From an uncultured Victivallales bacterium (GTDB taxonomy: Bacteria; Verrucomicrobiota; Lentisphaeria; Victivallales; UBA1829): DNA of 64,000 nucleotides. The notes beneath the pieces are model-generated. The model was not told the origin of the DNA. It searched no databases and was given only the letters and a program-made list of their open reading frames with translations. The stretch spans positions 1 to 64,000 of the forward strand of contig CAKUJH010000006.1 of assembly GCA_934661375.1 (NCBI GenBank), given 5' to 3'. A program made the position numbers and the translations under genes. Of the stretch, positions 26,646 through 35,135 are shown in pieces (within the stretch, counting starts at the first letter, position 1; the number at the start of each line of letters is the position of its first letter).

Positions 26646-26933
26646 TCAGGCACGCGGAGCGCGCGGACCATTGAAACGCCGGGGTCTTTCTTCACGGGGA
26701 CGAGCCTCTTTGACCACCAGGGCACGACCGCCCATGGAAGAACCGTCGAGGGCTTCCATCGCCTTTTTGGCATCTTCGTCATTCGGCATTTCGACGAAGG
26801 CAAAGCCTTTGGCACGGCCGGTTTCGCGATCCATGACAATGTGGACCCGGCTGATTTCGCCATAGGCGCCAAATGCGGTGTTGAGTTCTTCCTCCGTGGT
26901 GGAGTACGGCATGTTACCGACGTAGATGTTCAT
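26646..26933 (-). CDS. RRM-domain RNA-binding protein
   Basis: This 95-residue protein is a single RNA-recognition motif with RNP2 (NIYVGNM) at the N-terminus and RNP1 (KGFAFVEM) near residue 43. A short basic Arg/Pro-rich tail follows (REERPRRFNGPRAPRA). It resembles the small glycine- or arginine-tailed RRM proteins of cyanobacteria and PVC bacteria, which bind single-stranded RNA and are often cold-induced. It is monocistronic and ends at a strong terminator. Confidence 0.92.
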   Translation of the reverse strand: MNIYVGNMPYSTTEEELNTAFGAYGEISRVHIVMDRETGRAKGFAFVEMPNDEDAKKAMEALDGSSMGGRALVVKEARPREERPRRFNGPRAPRA

Positions 26934-27281
26934 TGAATACCTTTTCCGGACAATTTCATGTCCTTAACCCTCAATTGAAAAAATAATGGTATATATTGAC
27001 ACCGATCCCGGAAAAGCACGAAGTTCCGGGAGGGTTCTGACCGGAACAGACCGTTTTTCCGAAATGGTGTACCTTCATGCCGGATCATCCGGCTGGAGAT
27101 CATTGAATGAAAAGAAATGCCCACAATAAATTCTGTGTCTGAAAACCGGATTCCGGCTCTCTCTCCCGTTTTTTCTGTCTCTCTCATAATCTGCTGTCAT
27201 TCAAAATACTCCGTGATTTGCTTTTTTACAAATGAAAAATCATCTTTTTTTCAAAAAAAAACATGTTTTTCCGACGTTCGG
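26934..27281. other. Intergenic region between divergent RRM and small membrane-protein genes
   Basis: About 350 bases with no gene. It must contain the RRM promoter on the minus strand; AT-rich sequence near 26980-27000 (TATATA) is the likely -10 region, but I could not define a -35 box. A short inverted repeat GTTC-TGACC-GGAAC lies near 27035. A cold-shock-type long leader is possible but not shown. Confidence 0.4.
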
Positions 27282-27310
27282 TTGATTTTTCGGCATTGCG
27301 GGTCTATATT
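27282..27310 (+). promoter_or_regulatory. Promoter of the small membrane-protein gene
   Basis: TTGATT (27282-27287), 17-base spacer, TATATT (27305-27310), 35 bases before the ATG. Confidence 0.65.
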
Positions 27311-27344
27311 CCGCAGAAAAAGAATATATCATCAGAGGTTTTTC

Positions 27345-27785
27345 ATGAGTATGTTTGTTTTCAAAATTCTGGCGGCATTGGCGGTCGCCCTGATTCTGCT
27401 GTGGATCGCGGCGCGCCGGAAAAAGTCCGGGGAGAAAACGCCGCAGATACTGCGTTCTCTTCCGCCCGAACCGGTTCAGGAAATCGCCGACCGCATCAGC
27501 TCCCCGGCGGAACTGCTTGCGTACCTGCATTCTTTCTTCGGGACACAGTATCAGGGCGGAATGCAGAACGTCAGGGACTTTACCGGACTGATGACCTTGC
27601 TGGCACCGTTCCAGGTGCCGAAAACGGAACAGGCTTCGCTCAGCCGTACTATGGAAGCCATTGAACCGGATGCACTTCTGGCATACGCAGTATCCTGCGG
27701 CAGCCGGACGCCCGCCGTACTGGTGATTTGCCGGACACCGGACGGCAACGGCTGGCAGGCAGGACTTTTTCAGCCGGAAATCTGA
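27345..27785 (+). CDS. Small single-span membrane protein, unknown function
   Basis: This 146-residue protein has one N-terminal membrane helix (FVFKILAALAVALILLWIAA) followed by a basic stop-transfer segment. The soluble cytoplasmic domain is about 115 residues with no motif I recognise (ISSPAELLAYLHSFFGTQYQ, then a beta-rich end with AVLVICRTPDG). CAGAGG lies six bases upstream of the ATG at 27345. It has its own promoter and converges on the MarR-MATE operon with only six bases between stops. Confidence 0.65.
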   Translation: MSMFVFKILAALAVALILLWIAARRKKSGEKTPQILRSLPPEPVQEIADRISSPAELLAYLHSFFGTQYQGGMQNVRDFTGLMTLLAPFQVPKTEQASLSRTMEAIEPDALLAYAVSCGSRTPAVLVICRTPDGNGWQAGLFQPEI

Positions 27786-27791
27786 TATGAC

Positions 27792-28235
27792 TCAATCCGG
27801 TTTTCCGGCACGTTCCAGAATCGCCAGATAAAAACGCTCGGTATACTCCAGCAGTTTTTCCCGTTCGGAATCCGAGAGGACTTCCAGACCGTGCAGATCC
27901 AGCTGCTCCACAGAACCGCAGACTTCTTCCGCGAAAACGCGTCCCGCCGGATTCAGCCGGATGATTTTCCGCCGGTGATCAGTCCGGCTTTCCCGGCGCA
28001 GGATGAATCCGCGTTCTTCCAGTTTGTTCAGGATGATGGTTACCAGCTGCCGCTGAATGCTGACCCGTTCCGCCAGCTGGGCAGGCTGCATCCCTTTCGG
28101 AAACTCGCGCAGACTTTCCAGAACCAGATACTCATTCAGGGAAAGCTCCCAGCGGCGCAGATACATGGTATAGACATTATCCGTAAGCCGCCAGAGCTCC
28201 ATCCAGCGTTTCTGGTATTCCCTGCCGCCGGTCAT
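27792..28235 (-). CDS. MarR-family transcriptional regulator
   Basis: This 147-residue winged-helix repressor has the family elements LSLNEYLVLESLREFPKG, the recognition helix region VSIQRQLVTIILNKLEERGF and the wing RRESRTDHRRKIIRL. The start at 28235 overlaps the MATE stop by four bases (ATGA), so regulator and pump are co-translated. A longer frame upstream lies inside the MATE gene. It probably represses the operon through the inverted repeat TAGTAAA-N5-TTTACTA at 29567-29585 and is released by a toxic ligand. Confidence 0.88.
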   Translation of the reverse strand: MTGGREYQKRWMELWRLTDNVYTMYLRRWELSLNEYLVLESLREFPKGMQPAQLAERVSIQRQLVTIILNKLEERGFILRRESRTDHRRKIIRLNPAGRVFAEEVCGSVEQLDLHGLEVLSDSEREKLLEYTERFYLAILERAGKPD

Positions 28236-29554
28236 GATCTGCAGCTCCGGCGTTTGCCGAACCACAGCCAGAGCAGCACCAGCAGGAGCAGTACCCGCGA
28301 CGTCGGCATCGCCAGCCAGACGCCGTCCATGCCGAAGAACAGCGGCAGAGTGAACAGACACAACGGCAAGGCAGCGAAAGCATCACCGTAAATCAACAGA
28401 GAGGAATCCAGAATTTTACCGGTTGACTGATAATAATATGCCGCCACCCGGATCACTCCCAGCAGAATGAACGCCGTGGAGCTGAGCAGCACACCGTGCG
28501 CCGCCAGATCCGCCACATGTCCGCTCAACCCCATCCAGCGCGGCATGGCATGGCGCAGCGCAAAGGAGAACAGCATCAGCCCGATCCCCATCAGGAAAGC
28601 GGTCCAGTAACCGTAATTGCCGAAACGGTTCTGCCGTTTGTATTTGCCGGCACCGTACATGTTCGCCACCAGCGGCTGCATCCCGCCTGCCAGACCGGTC
28701 ATCAGGATCGATCCCAGGGATTCCAGCGCGGCAACCATGGTGTAAGCCGCCAGACCGTCCACCGCCCCGTAGCGGAGAGCCTGCCAGTTGTGCATGAACA
28801 GCATGGCAATGATGGAAAGCATATTGCCGAAAATCGGAAATCCGGTGATGGAAATGTCCAGCACCGCCACCCGGTTCAGCGACAGATTCGCACGGTTGAT
28901 CCGGAGTTTCGTCCACGGGGAAAGAAAATATGCCAACCCACAGACGCCGGACAATATCTGACTGATGACTGTCGCTTCCGCCGCACCGGCTGCGCCGCGG
29001 TGAAAAACCATGATGAACAGATAATCCAGAATGATGTTGCCGACCAGACCGATCACCAGCAGCCACATGGACAGCACGGGGCGTCCGTCATTGCGCACGA
29101 CTTCCAGACATCCGTTCATGAACATGGAAATGAATGAGCCGAACAGAATGATCCGTGCATAAGTCACGGCGTCCGGCAGCAGTTCGGGCGTTGCGCCGGA
29201 AAGATACAGCAGCGGTTCCAGCAGAAGCAGCATTCCGCCGCCGAGAACCACAGAACAGATCAGCTGCAAAGTGATCATGTTGCCGAAACATTTCTGCGCC
29301 CGTGCTTCATCCCCTGCCCCGCGCGCCTGGGAAATCAGCACTGCCGCCCCTGCGCCGAGCAATGACCCTGCCGCACCGACCAGCATCACCAGCGGCCAGG
29401 TCAGGGCTATTGACGCCAATCCCTGTTTGCCGATACCCAGACCGATGAACACGGTGTCCACAATACTGTATGAACCCGCAATCAGCATACCGATGATGGA
29501 AGGTCCGATATACTTCCAGAACAATTTGATGTCCTTACTCATTTTCCGCCTCAT
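28232..29554 (-). CDS. MATE-family multidrug efflux transporter
   Basis: The roughly 440-residue protein has about twelve membrane helices in two pseudo-symmetric halves typical of MATE/NorM/DinF exporters. Landmarks are the first helix with GPSIIGMLIAGSYSIVDTVF, the GAGAAVLISQARGAG loop and NIILDYLFIMVFHRGAAGAA. It should expel cationic drugs or metabolites using Na+ or H+. The start is uncertain. The ATG at 29554 has AAGGAG only two bases away, and the in-frame ATG at 29542 has it 14 bases away. It heads an operon with the MarR repressor. Confidence 0.9.
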   Translation of the reverse strand: MRRKMSKDIKLFWKYIGPSIIGMLIAGSYSIVDTVFIGLGIGKQGLASIALTWPLVMLVGAAGSLLGAGAAVLISQARGAGDEARAQKCFGNMITLQLICSVVLGGGMLLLLEPLLYLSGATPELLPDAVTYARIILFGSFISMFMNGCLEVVRNDGRPVLSMWLLVIGLVGNIILDYLFIMVFHRGAAGAAEATVISQILSGVCGLAYFLSPWTKLRINRANLSLNRVAVLDISITGFPIFGNMLSIIAMLFMHNWQALRYGAVDGLAAYTMVAALESLGSILMTGLAGGMQPLVANMYGAGKYKRQNRFGNYGYWTAFLMGIGLMLFSFALRHAMPRWMGLSGHVADLAAHGVLLSSTAFILLGVIRVAAYYYQSTGKILDSSLLIYGDAFAALPLCLFTLPLFFGMDGVWLAMPTSRVLLLLVLLWLWFGKRRSCRS

Positions 29555-29566
29555 TTCTCCTTGAAT

Positions 29567-29585
29567 TAGTAAAATGGCTTTACTA
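29567..29585. promoter_or_regulatory. MarR operator candidate
   Basis: TAGTAAA-ATGGC-TTTACTA, perfect 7-bp arms, overlaps the -10 box and start site of the MATE-MarR promoter. Confidence 0.65.
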
Positions 29586-29609
29586 TATATTATTTTTACT
29601 TTTTTTCAA
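29582..29609 (-). promoter_or_regulatory. Promoter of the MATE-MarR operon
   Basis: Read on the minus strand: TTGAAA, 16-base spacer, TATAGT. It overlaps the putative MarR operator. Confidence 0.6.
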
Positions 29610-29631
29610 GCGATTTTCTTAAAAAATCTTC

Positions 29632-29659
29632 TTGAAAAATTTTCTTTCAGTGATAATTT
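29632..29659 (+). promoter_or_regulatory. Candidate promoter of the SDR-FAD-XRE-OYE operon
   Basis: TTGAAA (29632-29637), 16-base spacer, TAATTT (29654-29659). The palindrome at 29660-29676 covers the expected start site. Confidence 0.45.
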
Positions 29660-29676
29660 ATGATAAAACTTATCAT
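29660..29676. promoter_or_regulatory. Palindromic operator candidate of the redox operon
   Basis: ATGATAA-AAC-TTATCAT has perfect 7-bp arms. A further half-site GTGATAA precedes it at 29650-29656. The XRE-cupin regulator encoded in the operon is the likely ligand. Confidence 0.55.
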
Positions 29677-29700
29677 TATAAGAAAAAGGAGCGGTTTAAA

Positions 29701-30471
29701 ATGAAAGAAGCATCCAACATTCTGATCACAGGCGGCGCACGCGGAATCGGTGCAGGGATTGTACGCAAACTGGCTGAAGCCGGACACCATGTTGCGTTCT
29801 GCGGCCGCAAGGATTCGGACGAGTTCCGCGAACTGGCGGCAAAAATCACTGCGGAATTCGGTGTCAAATGCACTTATTACCAGTGCGATGTCTCCAAAGC
29901 GGAGGACCGGGAAAAACTGCTGCGCTCCTTTCTGGCGGATTTCGGTTCCATCGAAGTGCTGATCAACAACGCCGGAGTCGCACCGGAAGTCCGTGCCGAT
30001 CTGCTGGACATGAGTCCGGAAAGTTTTGACCGGGTGCTGGGAATCAATCTGCGCGGTCCGTTTTTCCTGACGCAGCTTGCGGCGAAGGAAATCATGAAAA
30101 ACCGTTCCGGCAAGTTCCGCTGCATCATCAACATCGGTTCGGTTTCGGCGGATTACGCCAGCATCAACCGCGGCGAATACTGTCTTTCCAAAGCCGCCGT
30201 TGCCATGGCGACCAAACTCTACGCCGTGCGGCTTGCCGATGAAGGAATCTGCGTTTATGAAATCCGCCCAGGCGTCATCAAAAGCGATATGACTGGAACC
30301 GTTTCCGCCAAATACGACAAGATGATTGAGGAAGGTCTGACGCTTCAGCGGCGCTGGGGATTCCCGGAAGATATCGGAAAAGCCGTCGCGGCATTGGTTT
30401 CCGGAGCGTTCGGTTATTCCACCGGACAAGTCATCAATGTGGACGGCGGTCTTACGGTGGAACGGTTCTGA
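29701..30471 (+). CDS. Short-chain dehydrogenase/reductase (SDR)
   Basis: This 256-residue classical SDR should oxidise or reduce a hydroxyl/keto group with NAD(P). It has the cofactor motif TGGARGIGAGI at about 10-20, NNAG near 90, and catalytic Ser in NIGSVSAD with YCLSKAA (Tyr and Lys). The C-terminal VINVDGGLTV is typical of FabG-like members. AAGGAG precedes the ATG at 29701. It is the first of four genes that combine SDR, flavoprotein, XRE-cupin regulator and OYE-like reductase, which suggests stepwise redox conversion of one compound. Confidence 0.9.
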   Translation: MKEASNILITGGARGIGAGIVRKLAEAGHHVAFCGRKDSDEFRELAAKITAEFGVKCTYYQCDVSKAEDREKLLRSFLADFGSIEVLINNAGVAPEVRADLLDMSPESFDRVLGINLRGPFFLTQLAAKEIMKNRSGKFRCIINIGSVSADYASINRGEYCLSKAAVAMATKLYAVRLADEGICVYEIRPGVIKSDMTGTVSAKYDKMIEEGLTLQRRWGFPEDIGKAVAALVSGAFGYSTGQVINVDGGLTVERF

Positions 30472-30484
30472 AACGGAGCGGCTC

Positions 30485-32386
30485 ATGGTGAAAAAACTGC
30501 ATACTCTGGTCATCGGTTCCGGAGCCGCCGGTCTTTGCTCTGCGGTCCGGCTGAATGCCCTCGGCGTCGAGTCCGTCGAAATCTATACCGAAGGCTTGAA
30601 AATGGGCACCAGCATCAACACCGGCAGCGACAAGCAGACGTACTACAAGCTGGGCATGTACGGCACGGAACCGGATTCGCCGGTGCTGATGGCGCGGGAT
30701 CTGGCGGCAGGCGGAGCAGTTCACGGCGACCTTGCACTGGTCGAAGCCGCCATGTCCGTTCCCGCTTTTTCCCAGCTTGCCGCGCTGGGCGTGCCGTTTC
30801 CGCACGATGAGTTCGGACAATACGTCGGGTACAAGACCGACCATGATCCGCGCCGCCGCGCTACCAGCTGCGGACCTTATACATCCCGCGACATGTGCCG
30901 CGCCCTGATTGCGGAAGTCCAGCGCCGGAACATCCCGGTACATGAACAGCAGATTGCGGTGAAACTGCTCACGGATGCGGAAAAGAAACGCTGCACCGGG
31001 GCGGTTTTCGCAAACCGGATCACGGGACAGTTCGAAGCGGTGATTGCGGATCATGTGGTGTTTGCAGTCGGCGGACCGGGCGGGCTGTATGAAACCAGTG
31101 TCTACCCGAAAGTTCATACCGGAGCCATCGGGCTGGCTCTGGAAGCCGGAGCGGAAGCGCGCAATCTGGCGGAATCACAGTACGGGCTGGCGTCCCTCAA
31201 GTTCCGCTGGAATGTTTCCGGCAGCTATATGCAGGTTCTGCCGCGTTTCGTCTCTGTGGACCAGGACGGCACAGAACGGGAATTTCTGCGGGAATATTTT
31301 GATTCGCCAGCCGCGATGTACGACATGATTTTCCTGAAAGGCTATCAATGGCCGTTTGCCGCCGGACATGTGCCGGGGTCATCGCTGATTGATATCTTCA
31401 CTTATGTGGAAACAGTGGAACGCGGCCGCCGGGTTTATCTGGACTACCGCAGCGATCCCGCGGATTTCCGGTTTGAAGCACTGAATGAGGAAACCCGGAA
31501 TTATCTGATCCGTTCGGATGCCGCAGGAAACACTCCGCTGGAACGTCTGGAAAAACTGAACGCGCCAGCCATTGAACTGTATGCGGCTCACGGAATCGAC
31601 CTCCGGACGGAAATGCTGGAAATCGCGGTGTGCGCCCAGCACAACAACGGCGGTCTGGCAGCTGATCTGTGGTGGGAATCCACCAGTCTGAAACATCTTT
31701 ATCCCGTCGGGGAAGTGAACGGTTCCCACGGCGTGACCCGTCCGGGCGGAAGCGCGCTCAATGCCGGACAAGCCGGCGCATTCCGGGCAGCGGAACGCAT
31801 TGCCGGGCGTCCCGGCGATCCGGTGAATACCGTTGAGGCGGAACGCATTGCAGAAACGGAACTGGAACGCCTTGCCGGTCAGCAGAAAAAAAGCTGCACC
31901 AAAGACTGGCGGCAGGAACGGGCGTTTTTCCAGCACCGCATGAGCAAAGCCGGTGCATTTGTGCGTTCACTGCCGGAAATTGAAAATGCGCTGGCGGAAG
32001 CGGAACAGCAGTATGCCGCGCTGATTTCAGACGGTCTGAACGGTCTGTCTCCGCAGGATCTGGCGGAAACCCTGCGCAACCGCCAGCTCTGTCTGGCACA
32101 CATATTCTATCTGAAATGCGTGAGCGAACAGGCTCTGCACATCGGCTCACGCGGCGGTTCACTGGTGTTGTCCGCACAGGGGAAAGCAGTGCATCCGGGG
32201 CTGGCGGACAAATGGCGTGTCATGCCGGAAAATGAATCATTCCGGAAACAGGTCATGCTCTGCACGGCGGGACCGGACAGTATGCCGGAAATTTCCTGGG
32301 AAGAATGCCGGGAAGTCCCCGTCCCCGACGGCTGGTTTGAAACGATCTGGAAAGAATTCCGGGAAGGACGGCTTCATGAAAAATAA
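30485..32386 (+). CDS. FAD-binding oxidoreductase (fumarate reductase/succinate dehydrogenase flavoprotein-like)
   Basis: This 633-residue flavoprotein begins with TLVIGSGAAGLCSAVRL (FAD motif, about 7-23). It has an internal VVFAVGGPGGLYE and a late YPVGEVNGSHGVTRPGGSAL segment, in the order seen in the FRD/SDH-A superfamily. The long C-terminal part (about 470-630) is helical and then ends in a beta-rich tail. No heme or signal sequence is seen, so it is likely cytoplasmic and may work as a dehydrogenase or an electron-accepting reductase. It lies 13 bases after the SDR, and its 3' end overlaps the regulator gene by 11 bases. Confidence 0.85.
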   Translation: MVKKLHTLVIGSGAAGLCSAVRLNALGVESVEIYTEGLKMGTSINTGSDKQTYYKLGMYGTEPDSPVLMARDLAAGGAVHGDLALVEAAMSVPAFSQLAALGVPFPHDEFGQYVGYKTDHDPRRRATSCGPYTSRDMCRALIAEVQRRNIPVHEQQIAVKLLTDAEKKRCTGAVFANRITGQFEAVIADHVVFAVGGPGGLYETSVYPKVHTGAIGLALEAGAEARNLAESQYGLASLKFRWNVSGSYMQVLPRFVSVDQDGTEREFLREYFDSPAAMYDMIFLKGYQWPFAAGHVPGSSLIDIFTYVETVERGRRVYLDYRSDPADFRFEALNEETRNYLIRSDAAGNTPLERLEKLNAPAIELYAAHGIDLRTEMLEIAVCAQHNNGGLAADLWWESTSLKHLYPVGEVNGSHGVTRPGGSALNAGQAGAFRAAERIAGRPGDPVNTVEAERIAETELERLAGQQKKSCTKDWRQERAFFQHRMSKAGAFVRSLPEIENALAEAEQQYAALISDGLNGLSPQDLAETLRNRQLCLAHIFYLKCVSEQALHIGSRGGSLVLSAQGKAVHPGLADKWRVMPENESFRKQVMLCTAGPDSMPEISWEECREVPVPDGWFETIWKEFREGRLHEK

Positions 32387-32930
32387 GATTCAGGAAAAAA
32401 ATGCCGGCGGCATCTGTGATTTCCGTCTGCTGCGGGATCTGCGCAAACATGAGAAAATGAGTCTGGAGGAACTTTCCGCCCGGAGCGGCGTTTCCGTGAG
32501 TGTGATATCCAAACTGGAACGCAACTGCGGCAACGCGGAAATGGATACGCTTTACCGGATAGCACGGGTATTCGGCATGACCTTGTCGGACTTCATTGCG
32601 CTGGCGGAAAACCGGATTTCCCATCAGGTAGACGAGGAAAAATACGAATCCGGCGGCTTTGTTTTCCGCCGGGTCTCCTACGGCAATCTGCGCTGTATGC
32701 GCGCAACGGCATCCGCCGGAGCCAGAATTTCCACGCCGGAACTGCACCGCGACGATTATGAGCTGTGCTGGGTTCTGCGCGGCAGACTGAAATTTTCTCT
32801 GCCCAGAGAAACCTACATTCTGACAGAAGGCATGTCGATTCAGTTCGACGCCCTGCTGCATCACACTTACGAAGCCCTGGAAGACGTCGAGATCATCCTC
32901 GTTCATCTCCGGAAAGGAAAAAGGTTCTGA
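32376..32930 (+). CDS. XRE-family regulator with C-terminal cupin domain
   Basis: This 184-residue protein has an XRE helix-turn-helix at about 17-70 (MSLEELSARSGVSVSVISKL). A beta-rich cupin domain follows at about 105-180 (HRDDYELCWVLRGRLKF and MSIQFDALLHHTYEAL), which should bind a small ligand. Such proteins usually regulate the operon they sit in. The ATG at 32376 lies inside the last codons of the flavoprotein gene in another frame, so translation is probably coupled. The likely target is the palindrome at 29660-29676. Confidence 0.88.
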   Translation: MKNKIQEKNAGGICDFRLLRDLRKHEKMSLEELSARSGVSVSVISKLERNCGNAEMDTLYRIARVFGMTLSDFIALAENRISHQVDEEKYESGGFVFRRVSYGNLRCMRATASAGARISTPELHRDDYELCWVLRGRLKFSLPRETYILTEGMSIQFDALLHHTYEALEDVEIILVHLRKGKRF

Positions 32931-32932
32931 AC

Positions 32933-34372
32933 ATGGCTGAAAAATTTCCGAAAGTGGCACAGTTCACCACAGTGGACGCTTTCCGCAACTATCTGAAACA
33001 GGAAAACATCCGGATCGGTCTTGCCGATTCCGTGCCGTCGGACGGCTCTGCCGCGCTGGCGCAGAAAATTGAATGCTGCGGACGCACACTCGGCAACCGC
33101 TGGAGCATTCTGCCCATGGAAGGCTGGGACTGTGAAGACAACGGCGTCCCCAGTGAACTCACCCGTCGCCGCTGGCTCCGTTTTGCGACCAGCGGGGCAA
33201 AACTCCTTTACGGCACGGAAGCCGCTGCCGTCATGCACTCCGGCAGAAGCAATCCGCAGCAGCTCATGATCGCGGATCACACGGCGGAATCCCTCAAAAC
33301 CATTCTGGCGGAAATGCGCGCCGCACACAAGGCGAAATTCGGCAATGCCGATGACCTGATGATCGGTCTTCAGCTGACTCATTCCGGACGCTATTCACAT
33401 CCGAACCGTCCGGACCGGCTGGAAGCAAGAACGGCTTATGCGCATCCGCTGCTGGACCGGAAATTCTCCTGCGGACCGGAAAACGTGGTCAGCGATGCCG
33501 ATGTTGAAGATATTGTGCGGCACTTTGTCCATGCCGCGGAAATCGCCCGGAATGCGGGATTTGACTTTGTCGACATCAAATCCGCACACGGGTATCTCGG
33601 ACATGAATTTCTGACGGCGTATGACCGCAAAGGCAAATACGGCGGTCCGTTTGAAAACCGCACCCGCTTCTTCCGGGAAATCGCCGAAGGCATCAGGGAA
33701 AAATGCCCGGATCTGATTCTCTCCGCGCGGGTCAGCCTGTTCGACATTTTTCCGTTCGTCAAGGGAGCGGACGGGGTGGGTGTGCCGATGGAATGGCACG
33801 GGAATTATCCTTATGCGTTCGGCGGCGACGGAACCGGCATGGACATGGATCCCGATTTGAAGGAACCGGCGGAATTTGTCCGTATGCTTCAGCAGTACGG
33901 AGTGGAACTGATCTGCGCCACGATCGGCAGTCCGTATTACAACGTGCATATGCAGCGTCCTGCCTATTACCCGGTCTGCGACGGTTATCTGCCGCCGGAA
34001 AATCCGCTGTACAACGTGTCGCGGCATCTGAAAGCGGTCAAACGCATACGCGAACTCTGCCCCGGCATCCGGGTGGTCGGTTCCGGCTATACCTGCCTTC
34101 AGGAATATCTGCCGAATGCCGCGGAATACGCACTGGCGCATGACGAAACGGACTTCGCCGGCATCGGCCGCATGGTGCTGTCCTATCCGGAAATCTGCAC
34201 GGATGTGCTGGAAGGAAAAGCACTGGACCGCCGCCATATCTGCCGGACTTTCGGCGACTGCACAAACGCGCCGCGCAACGGCATGGTGTCCGGCTGTTAT
34301 CCGCTGGATGAATTCTACCGTTCCCGCGAAGAATGCCCGAAACTCCGCGCCATTCTGAAGAACATTCACTGA
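32933..34372 (+). CDS. Old yellow enzyme-like flavin oxidoreductase (2,4-dienoyl-CoA reductase type barrel)
   Basis: This 479-residue protein contains an OYE-type FMN barrel with LTHSGRYS near 150 (the flavin-contact H-x-GR), then FDFVDIKSAHGYLGHEFL and the family loop GGPFENRTRFF, followed by SARVSLFD. The final strands include IRVVGSGYT and AGIGRMVLSYPE. After these comes CRTFGDCTNAPR with a further Cys (VSGC), in the place where dienoyl-CoA-reductase-type members bind a 4Fe-4S cluster. The usual C-x-x-C is replaced by C-x5-C, so the cluster may be altered or lost. It should reduce an activated C=C or C=O bond. Last gene of the operon, followed by a terminator. Confidence 0.85.
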   Translation: MAEKFPKVAQFTTVDAFRNYLKQENIRIGLADSVPSDGSAALAQKIECCGRTLGNRWSILPMEGWDCEDNGVPSELTRRRWLRFATSGAKLLYGTEAAAVMHSGRSNPQQLMIADHTAESLKTILAEMRAAHKAKFGNADDLMIGLQLTHSGRYSHPNRPDRLEARTAYAHPLLDRKFSCGPENVVSDADVEDIVRHFVHAAEIARNAGFDFVDIKSAHGYLGHEFLTAYDRKGKYGGPFENRTRFFREIAEGIREKCPDLILSARVSLFDIFPFVKGADGVGVPMEWHGNYPYAFGGDGTGMDMDPDLKEPAEFVRMLQQYGVELICATIGSPYYNVHMQRPAYYPVCDGYLPPENPLYNVSRHLKAVKRIRELCPGIRVVGSGYTCLQEYLPNAAEYALAHDETDFAGIGRMVLSYPEICTDVLEGKALDRRHICRTFGDCTNAPRNGMVSGCYPLDEFYRSREECPKLRAILKNIH

Positions 34373-34379
34373 ATCTCTA

Positions 34380-34419
34380 CGGAGACCGGACGGGATTTGT
34401 TCTGTCCGGCTCCGTTTTT
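34380..34419 (+). terminator. Terminator of the redox operon
   Basis: CGGAGACCGGAC (34380-34391) pairs with GTCCGGCTCCG (34404-34414), with a one-base bulge, and is followed by TTTTT. Confidence 0.8.
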
Positions 34420-34865
34420 CAGATGCAGTAATCGAAAATGCCTGCCTCGGCGTTCTGCTGTCCGTAGGCGGCAAGAATGTCCGCCAGAGTTGTCTTGCGC
34501 ATCTGACTGCGGATTCCCTCATTCAGATTTCCCCAGATATTCTTGGCGGCACAGTGCGGAGACCGTGCGCATTTTTCCGGACAGGCAATACAGTCCACGA
34601 TGGACAGCGGCCCTTCCATGACTTCCACTATATCCAGCAGAGTGATTTCCTCCGGGCGTTTTGCCAGATGGAAACCGCCGTTGACGCCGCGCACGGAACG
34701 GATCATTCTGCCGCGCCGCAGATCAATCACCAGACGGCTGATGTACTTTTCAGAAATCTGCTGTGATTCCGCAATATCGCGGATCAGCCGGGGCTTCTCC
34801 GATTCATGCAAAGCAAGGTCTATCAGAATGCGCAGCCCGTAACGTCCTTTGGTCGAAATTTTCAT
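34419..34865 (-). CDS. Rrf2-family iron-sulfur regulator (IscR/NsrR/RirA-like)
   Basis: This 148-residue winged-helix protein begins MKISTKGRYGLRILIDLAL, as Rrf2 proteins do. It has QISEKYISRLVIDLRRG and VRGVNGGFHLAK in the DNA-binding part, and the cysteine cluster DCIACPEKCARSPHC near residue 95 that would bind an Fe-S cluster. It probably senses iron-sulfur status, oxygen or NO. The ATG at 34865 was chosen because AAAGGA lies nine bases upstream; the ATG at 34874 touches it. Its leader is about 110 bases from the predicted promoter at 34982-35009. Confidence 0.88.
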   Translation of the reverse strand: MKISTKGRYGLRILIDLALHESEKPRLIRDIAESQQISEKYISRLVIDLRRGRMIRSVRGVNGGFHLAKRPEEITLLDIVEVMEGPLSIVDCIACPEKCARSPHCAAKNIWGNLNEGIRSQMRKTTLADILAAYGQQNAEAGIFDYCI

Positions 34866-34981
34866 TATATTCATTCCTTTCAGACAACAGAAACAGTAGA
34901 GTTTCCGGAAATCCGAATCCGAATCATGGATTTCAGACGGTTCATTCTGCGGAGAAACTCAACCTGTATGCCATTTCCGGC

Positions 34982-35009
34982 AATATACTACAAAATTTAT
35001 CGACATCAA
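34982..35009 (-). promoter_or_regulatory. Candidate promoter of the Rrf2 gene
   Basis: Read on the minus strand: TTGATG, 16-base spacer, TATATT. It implies a leader of about 110 bases. Confidence 0.55.
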
Positions 35010-35072
35010 GTCAAAAACAGAAAGAATCCGGAAAAAGACTGTGCAGAAAAGATGTTTTTTTCATTTTCCGGT

Positions 35073-35100
35073 TTGCATTCCGCGTACTCCGTATTATATT
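35073..35100 (+). promoter_or_regulatory. Promoter of the Bax-inhibitor-glgB-hemW operon
   Basis: TTGCAT (35073-35078), 16-base spacer, TATATT (35095-35100), 35 bases before the ATG at 35136. Confidence 0.65.
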
Positions 35101-35135
35101 TCTGCTGAAACACCCAAATTATGGAGGATGCACCT

